Positions 23,567-32,886 of a DNA stretch of 64,000 nucleotides are shown piece after piece. Positions within the stretch are counted from its first letter, which is position 1; each line of letters begins with the position of its first letter. This stretch comes from Ascidiaceihabitans sp029251465. GTDB lineage: Bacteria > Pseudomonadota > Alphaproteobacteria > Rhodobacterales > Rhodobacteraceae. Under the pieces are notes generated by a model that saw only the letters and a list, made by a program, of their open reading frames with translations, ran no database searches and had not been told where the DNA came from. The DNA lies in assembly GCF_042932805.1 (NCBI RefSeq), contig NZ_CP170635.1:32313-96312 (forward strand). Reading direction: 5' to 3'. A program made the position numbers and the translations under genes.

Positions 23567-23704
23567 ACAGGCTGGTTTTAAAGGGTAATTCAAAACTATC
23601 TTTCAATCCTTCAGGGACCACATAAACTGTTGTGTCATTCTTGGTCACTGTCGCGTTGATCTTGCTCAAGTTAACCTGCCGCAATCTCGAATTACTGGTC
23701 TGGA

Positions 23705-24670
23705 CTATTTGCTTTCGCTTTCCGCCACAGCCTGCAAAAGAACACGTCTGATCCATCGGTGCATAGATGAATTATGGGTCCGCACTGACCAATAGAGGTA
23801 GACTGAAAAGCCGGCAGGGTAGGGGCTTTCGACAATTTTGACGTCTGCGCCGAGGCTTTCTGCAATGCGTCTTGGCACTGTGGAAATCAGATCTGTCCCA
23901 GCCAAAAGATACTGCAAGCTCGCGGGGCTCGGGATCGTCACAACAGTGTTCAATTTGATCCCTTTGGCTTCTAGTTCCCGCAGGTAAAATGACTTCCATT
24001 GCCCGCCGTACGTGACAAGGGCGTGTGGGGCTTTGGAATAGGCTAAGCTGTCCATTCTTTGCGATGCCAATGGGTTCTGTTTTGACATCACGCAGACATA
24101 TTCGTCATCAAACAGATGTTTAGAGTAAACCTCATTGCTGTCGATCTCGACAGGGCTGAGAAACATATCACAAGAGCTTTGCTTGAGCTGCTCTTCGCCC
24201 TCGGAGGTGGCCTGCATGACCTCCATACGCACACCACTGGCATCAGCCCTTAGCCTGCGCATCAATACAGGCAAAATAGTGAGACGTTCGTAATAACTGC
24301 ACGAAACGCTGACCGTGCCTTCGGATACCGCCGGATCAAATTCTGCCGGTGCGCCAAGCCTTTCGAATTCGGAAATCATGCCACGTACAACACTTACGAT
24401 GTCTTCGCATCTTCGGGTGGGCGAAACCCCTGAACCATGCCGCACAAACAGCGGATCTCCAAAAGATTTGCGCAAGGAATCGATGGTATAGCTGACGGAT
24501 GACTGGCTTTTGTCCAGATAAACAGCCGAGCGCGAAAACGATCCCAGGTCATGGACCGCGCACAAAACCTTTAGTGTTGCAAAGCTTGTATCATCCAAGA
24601 ACCAGACCACCCAATGCCAGTCACAATCATCTATGATATCAGAATAATCGATAATCCAGATCAAATCCAT
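23705..24670 (-). CDS. LysR-family transcriptional regulator
   Basis: A 321-residue regulator with the LysR helix-turn-helix (about residues 32-85, including LGSFSRSAVYLDKSQSSVSYTIDSL) followed by a substrate-binding domain. The N-terminus is about 25 residues longer than usual for this family, so the real start may be an internal GTG or TTG; the ATG at 24670 is retained because no alternative has a clear ribosome-binding site. It is divergent from the P450 gene and may regulate it. CTGATTG occurs twice, 31 bp apart, in the shared intergenic space (24671 and 24702). Confidence 0.88.
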   Translation of the reverse strand: MDLIWIIDYSDIIDDCDWHWVVWFLDDTSFATLKVLCAVHDLGSFSRSAVYLDKSQSSVSYTIDSLRKSFGDPLFVRHGSGVSPTRRCEDIVSVVRGMISEFERLGAPAEFDPAVSEGTVSVSCSYYERLTILPVLMRRLRADASGVRMEVMQATSEGEEQLKQSSCDMFLSPVEIDSNEVYSKHLFDDEYVCVMSKQNPLASQRMDSLAYSKAPHALVTYGGQWKSFYLRELEAKGIKLNTVVTIPSPASLQYLLAGTDLISTVPRRIAESLGADVKIVESPYPAGFSVYLYWSVRTHNSSMHRWIRRVLLQAVAESESK

Positions 24671-24734
24671 CTGATTGTTGGGTCACCTGTACTCCAGTAG
24701 GCTGATTGGCAGGCGTTCTGAAAGGAAAACATCA

Positions 24735-25913
24735 ATGCCAATTGCCCCGGTCGACACAACGATTTCGTTTTCCGACCTCGTGCAGGACCCGTACCCAATC
24801 TATCGCAAATTGCGTGCCAATGCGCCTGTTTTGAAGGTGGACGCAATTGGACGGATAATGCTGACCAAAGCGGCCGATACGAAGCACGTCAAAGACAATC
24901 CTGATGTGTTCAGTTCGAATGATGCGAACACGTCGATGCGTCGCGCCTTTCAGGCACATACGCTGATGCGAAAGGACGGGGCAGAGCATATGCGCGAACG
25001 TATGGCGATGGCCCCGGCTTACAGCGCCAAGAATATTGCCGGCCACTGGATGCCGATCTACAGCAAGATCGCGGATGATTTGGTGACAGCGCTGCCGGGC
25101 GGCGAAACCGTCGATCTGTTCACAGCACTGGCGGGGCCGTTTGCTGCGCGTTGCTTGGCGCAGCTGCTTGGTTTGCCCGTCGCGACCGACGGCGAAATGC
25201 AACGCTGGTCGCAGGTCTTGATCGATGGCGCAGGAAATTTTGGCTGGGACCCTGCCTTGTTTGTCGATTGCGATCGTGCCAACGCCGAGATGAACCATAG
25301 CTTGGATGCCGCGATTGCACGCGTACAGGCGGATCCTGATCCCAGCGCGCTGAGTGCAATGGTGAATGCGGATGAACCAATCGACTTGTCGCAAATCCGG
25401 TCGAACATCAAGATCGCCATTGGGGGCGGTTTGAACGAGCCGCGAGATGCGCTTTTGACGATCCTTTATGGGCTGCTGAACGCCCCTGACCAATTGCAAT
25501 CCATCAAGCAAGGAGCGCTGTGGGGGGATGCCTTTGACGAAGGTGTACGTTGGGGCGCGCCTATTCAGGTCAGTTCGCGATTGGTGACCCAAGACACCGA
25601 AATCCGCGGAATTTCGATCCCGAAGGGAGAGACGGTGATGACCATCCACGCCTCTGCCAATTATGACGAAGAGATCTGGACAGACCCGCATTTGTACAAC
25701 GTGGAACGCGACAAACGCCCTCATCAAGCCTTTGGAAACGGGCCTCATTTTTGTCAGGGCAAGCATATCGCCCGTAGAATGTTGGCCGACATTCTACTGC
25801 CAAAACTGTTTGAGCGGTTTCCGAATATCAGCCTGTCTGGATACACTCAAACAAGGGTGTGGCGACATTGGATGACGTGGCGGGCCAGAAATTGCGCGGT
25901 CCTACCCGTGTGA
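24735..25913 (+). CDS. Cytochrome P450 with altered 3' end
   Basis: A 392-residue P450. The haem-binding loop FGNGPHFCQGKH places the axial Cys at 340, and the K-helix ExxR is EGVR. The I-helix reads GGGLNEPRD in place of the usual acid-Thr pair. From about position 25830 the DNA matches a different gene (a TRAP dctP) in another frame, so the last 20 or so residues are probably read out of frame and not original, though they restore a normal length. The substrate is unknown. The ATG at 24735 follows AAAGGAAAA. Confidence 0.8.
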   Translation: MPIAPVDTTISFSDLVQDPYPIYRKLRANAPVLKVDAIGRIMLTKAADTKHVKDNPDVFSSNDANTSMRRAFQAHTLMRKDGAEHMRERMAMAPAYSAKNIAGHWMPIYSKIADDLVTALPGGETVDLFTALAGPFAARCLAQLLGLPVATDGEMQRWSQVLIDGAGNFGWDPALFVDCDRANAEMNHSLDAAIARVQADPDPSALSAMVNADEPIDLSQIRSNIKIAIGGGLNEPRDALLTILYGLLNAPDQLQSIKQGALWGDAFDEGVRWGAPIQVSSRLVTQDTEIRGISIPKGETVMTIHASANYDEEIWTDPHLYNVERDKRPHQAFGNGPHFCQGKHIARRMLADILLPKLFERFPNISLSGYTQTRVWRHWMTWRARNCAVLPV

Positions 25914-26320
25914 CGGCGCAACTGTTGTCCAAGCTTGGCGCGACGCCCGTGGGCATGCCGGTTCCTGCGGTGCCCGAAGCGGTTTCAAAGGGTGCCATCG
26001 ATGGCGCGATTATTCCTTGGGAAGTGACCCTATCGTTAAAAATGAGCGAATTGACATCGCACCGCTCGGGGTTCGTCTCAAAGCCGGGCTTGTACACAGC
26101 GACCTTTGTGATGACGATGAACAACGACAGCTATGCGGCTTTGCCGGATGATCTAAAGGCTGTGATTGATGCCAACTCCGGCCCGGAAGTATCTGCGCTG
26201 TTTGGGGCCGCCGTGGGCGATGCGGTGACCGCTGATTGGATTGCGGAAATGGATGCAAAAGGTCTCGATGGTGCAGCTTTGGTTCAGAGCGCCAAAGATT
26301 TTATCGCAGCAAACGAATGA
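25844..26320 (+). pseudogene. 3' fragment of a TRAP solute-binding protein gene (dctP)
   Basis: About 159 codons match the C-terminal half of DctP-family binding proteins, with GVATLDDVAGQKLRGPTRV, LGATPVGMPVPAVPEA and GAIDGAIIPWEV. The N-terminal half and signal peptide are missing. An in-frame stop lies at 25811-25813, and the frame can only start at a GTG at 25859. It overlaps the end of the P450 gene in another frame, so it looks like the product of a deletion or recombination. It differs clearly from matP downstream, so it derives from another TRAP system. Confidence 0.8.
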
Positions 26321-26338
26321 GTTGAACATTGAGTGAGC

Positions 26339-26370
26339 GGGCGGCAAGGATTTACCGCCCACTTTTGTTT
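26339..26370 (+). terminator. Intrinsic terminator after the dctP fragment
   Basis: GGGCGG, a 10-nt loop, then CCGCCC, followed by ACTTTTGTTT. The stem is perfect over 6 bp. It would end transcription coming from the P450/dctP side before the convergent matR gene. Confidence 0.65.
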
Positions 26371-26406
26371 AGACATTGCGGATGTAGGCGTTGTTCTACC
26401 GGTGCG

Positions 26407-27054
26407 TTAGCTCTTTAAACTGGCCATGAGACGGTGGAATTTTTCACCCTGAACGGTCACATGGCTCCGTAGCGCGCGCGCGACTTGCTCGGCGTCTGCG
26501 GCCTGTAATGCTGATACGATCTCTAGGTGTTCGGCCATCGACTGCGCCAGTCGTCCACGAAACCGCAGTTGCATTTTGCGGTAGGGCCTTAGTCTGTTTT
26601 GCAGCTGTAGCGCCTGTTTTTCCAGATAGCTGTTGGCAGAGCCACGATAGATGATTTGGTGAAATTTTTCATTTTCTGAATAGTAGCGCCCGTAGTCGAG
26701 ATCGTTCAGCGCTTGTTGGCAATTTTCGTTGGCTTGCGCCAAATCCTGCAATCCGTCTTCAGTCATACGCAAGGCAGCAAGGCGCCCGCAGGCGGCTTCT
26801 AGTTCTGCCATTGTTTCGAACATTTCCATCAGTTCGACCGGCCCGGGTTGACGCACAAAGACGCCGCGCCTTGGGATTTGTTCGGCCAACCCAGAGGCGA
26901 CCAGCACTTGGAATGCTTCGCGAATTGGGGTGCGTGATACGCTGAACTGTTCCGCGAGCTTAAGTTCGTCCAGCCGTTCGCCATCGCTGTATTCGCCAGA
27001 GAACACAAGCTGTTCTAGCGTTTCTGCAATCTTATCGGCGCGTCTGAGTTCCAT
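26407..27054 (-). CDS. matR: GntR-family (FCD) regulator, probable malonate regulator MatR
   Basis: A 215-residue GntR protein. The winged helix (LKLAEQFSVSRTPIREAFQVLVASGLAE, about residues 30-60) is followed by an all-helical FCD ligand domain. It is divergent from matPQMAB, and a TTGTATACAA palindrome lies between them. FCD-type GntR proteins repress neighbouring catabolic operons until the substrate or its CoA ester binds; MatR plays this part in Rhizobium malonate operons. Confidence 0.82.
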   Translation of the reverse strand: MELRRADKIAETLEQLVFSGEYSDGERLDELKLAEQFSVSRTPIREAFQVLVASGLAEQIPRRGVFVRQPGPVELMEMFETMAELEAACGRLAALRMTEDGLQDLAQANENCQQALNDLDYGRYYSENEKFHQIIYRGSANSYLEKQALQLQNRLRPYRKMQLRFRGRLAQSMAEHLEIVSALQAADAEQVARALRSHVTVQGEKFHRLMASLKS

Positions 27055-27101
27055 AGGAAATGTTTACCGTTTCAAGTCGGAAAAATGCAAGCTTACAATT
27101 G

Positions 27102-27111
27102 TTGTATACAA
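27102..27111. promoter_or_regulatory. GntR operator in the matR-matP intergenic region
   Basis: TTGTATACAA is a perfect 10-bp palindrome between the divergent matR and matP genes. This is the shape of FCD-GntR operators, and as I recall the rhizobial MatR site has the same core. It lies 86 bp before the matP start and 48 bp before the matR start. Confidence 0.7.
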
Positions 27112-27196
27112 TAAATTTGACTTGGAATACTCGATATGGAACCCTGAAAGCGCAGATTTGGAGCGTTTGATTCCGGTCGCACCTAGGGAGAACGTT

Positions 27197-28183
27197 ATGA
27201 AATCAAAATTTTTAACCACCGTCGCAGCGCTGGCGAGCCTGACATTTGGCACGGTCGCGCATTCCGAAACCTTGCGCCTGTCGCACCAGTGGTCGAACAA
27301 AGATGTGCGCCACAAGGTTGCCGAAATGGTCGCACAAGATGTTGCCGCAGCGGGCGTTGACCTTGAGATCCAGATCTTTGGCTCAAAATCCTTGTTCAAA
27401 CCGCGCGAGCAATACCGCCCACTCAGCCGTGGCCAGCTGGACATGACCGTTCTGCCGCTCAGCTATGCGGGTGGACAACAGCCAGCCTATAACCTGACGT
27501 TGATGCCGGGCATGGTCAAAAACCACGATCACGCCGCACGTCTAAGTGCCTCGCCATTCATGGCCGCCCTCGAGGAAAAAATGGCAGACGATGATGTCAT
27601 GGTTCTGGTTCACGGCTACCTTGCCGGTGGATTTGTGGGCAAAGACAAATGCATCACCGCGCCTGATGATGTCAAAGGTTTGCAAACCCGTGCGGCGGGC
27701 AAAGCGTTTGAACAGATGTTGGCGGGGGCAGGGGCCTCAATCGCGTCAATGGCATCGTCCGAAATCTATAACGCGATGCAAACTGGCGTCCTGAACGCTG
27801 CAAACACATCGTCGTCGTCTTTCGTCTCTTACCGGATTTACGAACAAGTCAGCTGCTACACACCTGCCGGCGATGTCGCGTTGTGGTTCATGTATCAGCC
27901 GCTGTTGATGAATAAATCCAAGTTTGACGGGCTTAGTGCAGACCAGCAAAAAGCACTGATGGATGCGTCGGCCAAGGCCCAAACGTTCTATCTGGAAGAG
28001 GCCAAAAAGCAGGACGCAGCGTCCGAACAAGTGTTCCGCGATGCAGGCGTCGAAATTGCGCAAATGTCGCAAGCCGACTTTGATGCGTGGCGCGCTTTGG
28101 CACAGGAAACATCCTACAAATCCTTTGTGGCCGATGTGCCTGATGGTCAAGCATTGCTCGATATGGCTTTGGCCGTCGAGTAA
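27197..28183 (+). CDS. matP: TRAP transporter solute-binding protein, probable malonate (MatP)
   Basis: A 328-residue DctP-family periplasmic protein with a signal peptide (residues about 1-22, AHSE cleavage region). The mature part starts with LRLSHQWSNKDVRHKV, typical of TRAP binding proteins. GGGAG lies upstream of the ATG at 27197. The gene order matP-matQ-matM-matA-matB equals the Sinorhizobium malonate locus, so malonate is the most likely ligand. Confidence 0.85.
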   Translation: MKSKFLTTVAALASLTFGTVAHSETLRLSHQWSNKDVRHKVAEMVAQDVAAAGVDLEIQIFGSKSLFKPREQYRPLSRGQLDMTVLPLSYAGGQQPAYNLTLMPGMVKNHDHAARLSASPFMAALEEKMADDDVMVLVHGYLAGGFVGKDKCITAPDDVKGLQTRAAGKAFEQMLAGAGASIASMASSEIYNAMQTGVLNAANTSSSSFVSYRIYEQVSCYTPAGDVALWFMYQPLLMNKSKFDGLSADQQKALMDASAKAQTFYLEEAKKQDAASEQVFRDAGVEIAQMSQADFDAWRALAQETSYKSFVADVPDGQALLDMALAVE

Positions 28184-28250
28184 CCTAAATCCGGAGGGCC
28201 GCACGCGTGGTCCTCCATTTCTAAAACCTCCAAACTCCAAGGAAACTGTT

Positions 28251-28799
28251 ATGGCGGGCCAAAGCTCAGCCGTCGCATCGCAGACGGGTCACAACCCATT
28301 CCTGCGGCTTGTGGCTGCTCTATCGACTGTTGCAGGGTGGTGTTCTGCCGCGATGATTGTGGCTGCGGTTGCGATAACCTGCCAGATGATTTTCATCCGG
28401 TTTGTGTTGAACGGATCGACGATCTGGCAAACCGAAGCGGTGATCTATCTGGCCATCGGCGCGACCCTGATTGGCTTGCCCTACGTGCAGCGGTTGCGTG
28501 GGCATGTGAACGTAGATTTGATCCCGTTGATGCTGGGCAAAAGGGCGCGCTACATCATGTGTTTGTGCACGCTGTCCCTGTCAATCGCTATGGTCGCGAT
28601 CATGCTTTGGTACGGCTACGAGTTCTGGCATTTAACCTACGAACGTAACTGGAAATCCGACACTGTTTGGGGCGTGCGCCTGTGGATCCCATACGCGGCG
28701 ATGCCGATCGGGTTCGGGCTGTTTTTGCTGCAGCTGATCGCAGACCTCGTCGCCGTCATTTTGAAAATCGATAAGCCCTTTGGGTTGGAGGACGCGTAA
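28251..28799 (+). CDS. matQ: TRAP transporter small permease (MatQ)
   Basis: A 182-residue DctQ-type protein with four hydrophobic segments and the conserved RLRGHVNVDL motif. The ATG at 28251 follows AAGGAAAC; the reading frame extends upstream but those codons overlap matP. The stop overlaps the matM start (TAATG). It links the binding protein and the large permease. Confidence 0.9.
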   Translation: MAGQSSAVASQTGHNPFLRLVAALSTVAGWCSAAMIVAAVAITCQMIFIRFVLNGSTIWQTEAVIYLAIGATLIGLPYVQRLRGHVNVDLIPLMLGKRARYIMCLCTLSLSIAMVAIMLWYGYEFWHLTYERNWKSDTVWGVRLWIPYAAMPIGFGLFLLQLIADLVAVILKIDKPFGLEDA

Positions 28800-30115
28800 T
28801 GGATCCGCTTACTTTAGGGGCTTTTGTCGCCGTTTGCACAATTCTGGTTCTGTTTTCGGGCGTGTCCGTCGCGCTGGGATTGCTGATCGTTTCAACAGGG
28901 TTTTTGATGCTGTTTGACGGGATGCGATCCCTTGAATTGTTGCCCGAAATTCTCTTTGGCAAGCTTGATAATTTCGCACTTTTGTCGATCCCGATGTTCA
29001 TCATCATGGGCTCGTCCATTGCCTCGACGCGGGCAGGGGCCGACCTTTACGAAGCACTGGAACGTTGGCTCACACGTGTGCCGGGCGGCCTCGTGATTTC
29101 TAACCTCGGGGCCTGCGCCTTGTTCGCGGCGATGTCTGGATCTAGCCCTGCAACCTGCGCGGCCATCGGTAAAATGGGCATCCCCGAGATGCGTAAACGC
29201 GGCTATCCCGACGGGGTCGCAGCAGGGTCAATTGCGGCAGGTGGCACCTTGGGGATTTTGATCCCGCCATCCGTCACCATGATCGTTTATGGCATTGCTA
29301 CCGAGACGTCGATTGGGCGTCTGTTCCTGGCCGGTGTCATCCCGGGCTTGTTGTTGGTGACACTGTTTATGGCGTGGTCACTGTATTCTACGTGGAAATC
29401 CGGCAACCGCGAATTACTCGCGACGGGCAGTTACACGTGGAAGGAAAAGTTCGAAATCCTGCCGCGGGTTGTGCCGTTTTTGCTGATCATCGTAGGGGTG
29501 CTCTATGCCATGTATGGCGGGGTTGCGACACCGTCTGAAACCGCCGCCGTTGGCGCGCTTTTGTGTCTGATCATCGCGATGGTGATCTACAAGCTTTGGA
29601 ACCCAAAAGACCTTTGGGTCGTGCTGTGCGACAGCACCAAAGAGAGCGTGATGATCCTGTTTATCATCGCCGCAGCAGGCGTGTTTTCCTACATGCTCTC
29701 CAGCCTCTACATCACCCAATCCATTGCCAATTGGATCGGTACGTTAGATGTGAACCCGTGGGTTCTGATGATTGCCGTCAACATTTTCCTGTTGATCGCG
29801 GGCTTCTTTTTGCCGCCCGTTGCGGTGATCCTGATGGCGGCACCAATCTTGTTGCCGATCATCACCACCGCCGGATTTGATCCGATCTGGTTTGCTGTCG
29901 TTTTGACGATCAATATGGAAATCGGGCTGATTTCGCCCCCCGTTGGTCTGAACCTGTATGTCATCAACGGCATTGCGCCCGACATTTCGCTGAAGACGAT
30001 CCTGACGGGGTCGTTGCCGTTTGTGGGCTGCATGGTTTTGGCCATCGTCTTGTTGTGCTTCTTTCCGGGGCTCGCCACGTGGCTGCCCGACGCCGTCATG
30101 GGGGCCGCAAGATGA
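28799..30115 (+). CDS. matM: TRAP transporter large permease (MatM)
   Basis: A 438-residue DctM-family permease with about twelve hydrophobic segments and family blocks GSSPATCAAIG, GGTLGILIPPSV and ISPPVGLNLYV. It uses an ion gradient for uptake with MatP and MatQ. Its stop overlaps the start of matA as ATGA. Confidence 0.93.
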   Translation: MDPLTLGAFVAVCTILVLFSGVSVALGLLIVSTGFLMLFDGMRSLELLPEILFGKLDNFALLSIPMFIIMGSSIASTRAGADLYEALERWLTRVPGGLVISNLGACALFAAMSGSSPATCAAIGKMGIPEMRKRGYPDGVAAGSIAAGGTLGILIPPSVTMIVYGIATETSIGRLFLAGVIPGLLLVTLFMAWSLYSTWKSGNRELLATGSYTWKEKFEILPRVVPFLLIIVGVLYAMYGGVATPSETAAVGALLCLIIAMVIYKLWNPKDLWVVLCDSTKESVMILFIIAAAGVFSYMLSSLYITQSIANWIGTLDVNPWVLMIAVNIFLLIAGFFLPPVAVILMAAPILLPIITTAGFDPIWFAVVLTINMEIGLISPPVGLNLYVINGIAPDISLKTILTGSLPFVGCMVLAIVLLCFFPGLATWLPDAVMGAAR

Positions 30116-31350
30116 GCTTTTTCGGAGGGTTGATTTCGACTGTTTTCGAGCGCCGATACCGAGGGGCGTTGTCTGATGACATGCTTGGTCGCAGCACGAC
30201 ACAATTGGCCAAAGACTTGCTTGGCAGTCGCGGTGAAATGTCCGGCAGCACGCTGGCCCGACTGATCCTTGATCGCTACGGCGCGATGACGGCAGATGAA
30301 AAACGCACGTTTTTCGAGTTCATGACCCACGGTCTTGAAATCAACGCCCAAGACGTCACCGACACGTTGCAAACCTATCGCGATGCGCCGTCAAAAAAGA
30401 CCTACCGTGCTTTCGCGTCGGCCTGCGAACCTGACCGCCAAGAGCTGATCCGACGGCTGAACCAAGTTCCCGGTGCTACCGCAAGGCTGGTGAACATGCG
30501 CAAAGATTTGCTGCAATTTGTTCGCGAAACCCATGAACTAGAGCCGCTGGATGTTGATTTTCAACATCTGTTCTCGTCGTGGTTCAATCGCGGGTTTTTG
30601 GTGCTGCGCCCGATCAATTGGTCCAGCCCTGCCGATATCCTTGAAAAAATCATCGCCTACGAGGCCGTGCACGCCATCGACAGTTGGGATGATTTGCGCC
30701 GCAGACTGCAACCAAGCGACAGGCGTTGTTTCGGGTTCTTCCACCTTGCGATGGCTGGTGAGCCGCTGATTTTTGTCGAAGTTGCACTGACCAAAGGCAT
30801 CCCCAATTCCATTCAGGATTTGCTGGCGGACGGGCGTGATGCCATCGAGGCGGAAGACGCGGACACGGCAGTGTTCTATTCGATTTCCAATTGTCAGGCC
30901 GGTTTGGCGGGTATTTCGTTTGGCAATTCCTTGATCAAACAAGTCGCCGCTGATCTGTCGCGCGATTTGCCGAACTTAAAGACCTTTGTGACGCTTTCGC
31001 CGATTCCGGGATTGAACGCATGGGCGCAGAACTCTGATGTGACACCTGCAATTGACGGGGACGAACGGGCATTGGTCGCGCATTATCTGCTCGCGGCTAA
31101 ACGGGGTGACGGCATGCCTGTCGATCCGGTCGCACGGTTTCATTTAGGAAATGGCGCGATCATGCATGCGGTTCACGCAGGTGCAGATACGTCCCGAAAC
31201 GGCATGGCCCAGTCCGACGGCGCGATGGTGAATTACCTTTATGATCTGTCGCAGATCACCACAAACCACGAACAGTTTGTCACCGACAAAACAGTCATCG
31301 CGTCACCGGACGTGCATGCACTTAGCGCGTCAATAACGCTTGGAACCTGA
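30112..31350 (+). CDS. matA: Malonyl-CoA decarboxylase
   Basis: A 412-residue protein with the two parts of malonyl-CoA decarboxylase: an N-terminal helical domain and a C-terminal acetyltransferase-like catalytic domain with CFGFFHLAMAGEPLIFVEVALT and FYSISNCQAGLAGISFGN. It converts malonyl-CoA to acetyl-CoA and CO2. The ATG at 30112 overlaps the matM stop. It works with MatB next to it to turn malonate into acetyl-CoA. Confidence 0.93.
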   Translation: MSFFGGLISTVFERRYRGALSDDMLGRSTTQLAKDLLGSRGEMSGSTLARLILDRYGAMTADEKRTFFEFMTHGLEINAQDVTDTLQTYRDAPSKKTYRAFASACEPDRQELIRRLNQVPGATARLVNMRKDLLQFVRETHELEPLDVDFQHLFSSWFNRGFLVLRPINWSSPADILEKIIAYEAVHAIDSWDDLRRRLQPSDRRCFGFFHLAMAGEPLIFVEVALTKGIPNSIQDLLADGRDAIEAEDADTAVFYSISNCQAGLAGISFGNSLIKQVAADLSRDLPNLKTFVTLSPIPGLNAWAQNSDVTPAIDGDERALVAHYLLAAKRGDGMPVDPVARFHLGNGAIMHAVHAGADTSRNGMAQSDGAMVNYLYDLSQITTNHEQFVTDKTVIASPDVHALSASITLGT

Positions 31351-31363
31351 AGGGATCAGAGCC

Positions 31364-32878
31364 ATGGCAAACCCGCTCTTTGATACGCTTTTTGGTCAAC
31401 ATTCTGGCAATAATGCTGTGTTTTTGCGTTTGGGTGACGGGCAGACACTGTCGTATGCCGCGTTCCTGCGCATGGCCGCGCAATATGCCGGTGTTCTGAC
31501 GACGCTGGGCCTAACTGCGGGCGACCGCGTTGCTGTGCAAGTGTCGAAATCCCCGCAAGCGCTGGCTGTCTATGCGGCATGCGCGCAGGCGGGCATCGTG
31601 TTTTTACCGTTGAACACGGCCTATACGCCAGACGAGGTGTCTTACTTTGTGCAAAACAGCGGTGCGCGGGTTTTGTTGTGTGATCAGACGCGGTTAGACA
31701 GCTTGACGACGGTTGCAAAAAACTGTGGCGCGGCGTTGAAAACGATGAATGATGACGGGACCGGATCGTTTTGCGATCTTGCACGCACACATCCCGAAAC
31801 CTTCGAAACCGCCTCGCGCACGCAGGATGACGTGGCGGCGTTTTTGTACACATCAGGCACCACGGGACGGTCCAAAGGAGCGATGCTAACGCAAGGCAAT
31901 CTGTTGTCGAATGCGCAGGTTTTGGTCGATGAATGGCAGTTCACGTCCCAAGACGTTTTGCTGCACGCTTTGCCGGTTTTTCACACGCACGGGCTGTTTG
32001 TTGCGTCAAACATCACCTTGTTGGCCGGCGGGCAAATGATTTTCCTGCCGGGTTTTCAGCTGGATCAGATCATCGCGCAATTGCCGAATGCCACGACGAT
32101 GATGGGCGTGCCGACATTTTATACGCGACTGCTTGGTGATGCGCGTTTCACCAAACCGTTGGTTGCGCACATGCGCTTGTTTGTTTCGGGCAGCGCGCCT
32201 TTGCTGGCTGAAACCCACGTCCGGTTTGAACAGCGCACAGGCTGCCGGATCCTTGAACGCTACGGGATGACCGAGACGAATATGAACACCTCCAACCCCT
32301 ACGATGGCGAACGACGCGCAGGCACAGTCGGGTTTCCGCTGCCCGGAACCGAGGTCAAAATCACCGATAGCAACACTGGCGAAACCCTACCGCAAGGTGA
32401 GATCGGAGAGATCGAAGTACGTGGGCCAAATGTGTTCAAAGGCTATTGGCAAATGCCAGAAAAAACGGCTGAGGAACTGCGCGAGGACGGGTTTTTCATC
32501 ACTGGAGATTTGGGCCAGTTTGATCAAGACGGCTACCTGCACATCGTCGGGCGCAACAAGGATCTGATCATTTCGGGGGGCTACAATATTTACCCCAAGG
32601 AGATCGAACTGCTTTTGGACGATGAAGACCACGTTTTAGAAAGCGCTGTGATCGGTGTGCCGCACCCCGATTTCGGAGAGACGGTCGTCGCGGTCATCGT
32701 GGCAGAGGCGGGCGCAGAGCCGGACATTGATGCGATCCAGTCCAACATCAGCAAGTCGTTGGCGCGATTCAAACATCCGAAAAGGGTAATTATCGTGCCG
32801 GAATTGCCGCGCAACACGATGGGGAAAGTGCAGAAAAAGTCACTGCGCGATCAGTTCGCCACTTTGTTTACGCCGTGA
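31364..32878 (+). CDS. matB: Malonyl-CoA synthetase
   Basis: A 504-residue acyl-CoA synthetase of the ANL superfamily with the AMP-binding loop YTSGTTGRSKGA, the ERYGMTETNMNTSNPY block typical of malonyl-CoA synthetases, GDLGQFDQDGYLHIVGRNKD and the C-terminal catalytic Lys region NTMGKVQK. It activates malonate with ATP and CoA. It lies 13 nt after matA and ends 8 bp before a convergent gene, with no clear terminator between. Confidence 0.94.
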   Translation: MANPLFDTLFGQHSGNNAVFLRLGDGQTLSYAAFLRMAAQYAGVLTTLGLTAGDRVAVQVSKSPQALAVYAACAQAGIVFLPLNTAYTPDEVSYFVQNSGARVLLCDQTRLDSLTTVAKNCGAALKTMNDDGTGSFCDLARTHPETFETASRTQDDVAAFLYTSGTTGRSKGAMLTQGNLLSNAQVLVDEWQFTSQDVLLHALPVFHTHGLFVASNITLLAGGQMIFLPGFQLDQIIAQLPNATTMMGVPTFYTRLLGDARFTKPLVAHMRLFVSGSAPLLAETHVRFEQRTGCRILERYGMTETNMNTSNPYDGERRAGTVGFPLPGTEVKITDSNTGETLPQGEIGEIEVRGPNVFKGYWQMPEKTAEELREDGFFITGDLGQFDQDGYLHIVGRNKDLIISGGYNIYPKEIELLLDDEDHVLESAVIGVPHPDFGETVVAVIVAEAGAEPDIDAIQSNISKSLARFKHPKRVIIVPELPRNTMGKVQKKSLRDQFATLFTP

Positions 32879-32886
32879 TCTAGACG

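Noticed and set aside
25859..25913. Natural overlap of P450 and dctP
   Set aside because: The dctP frame has strong family motifs in the overlap but lacks its N-terminal half, so a recombination scar is more likely.
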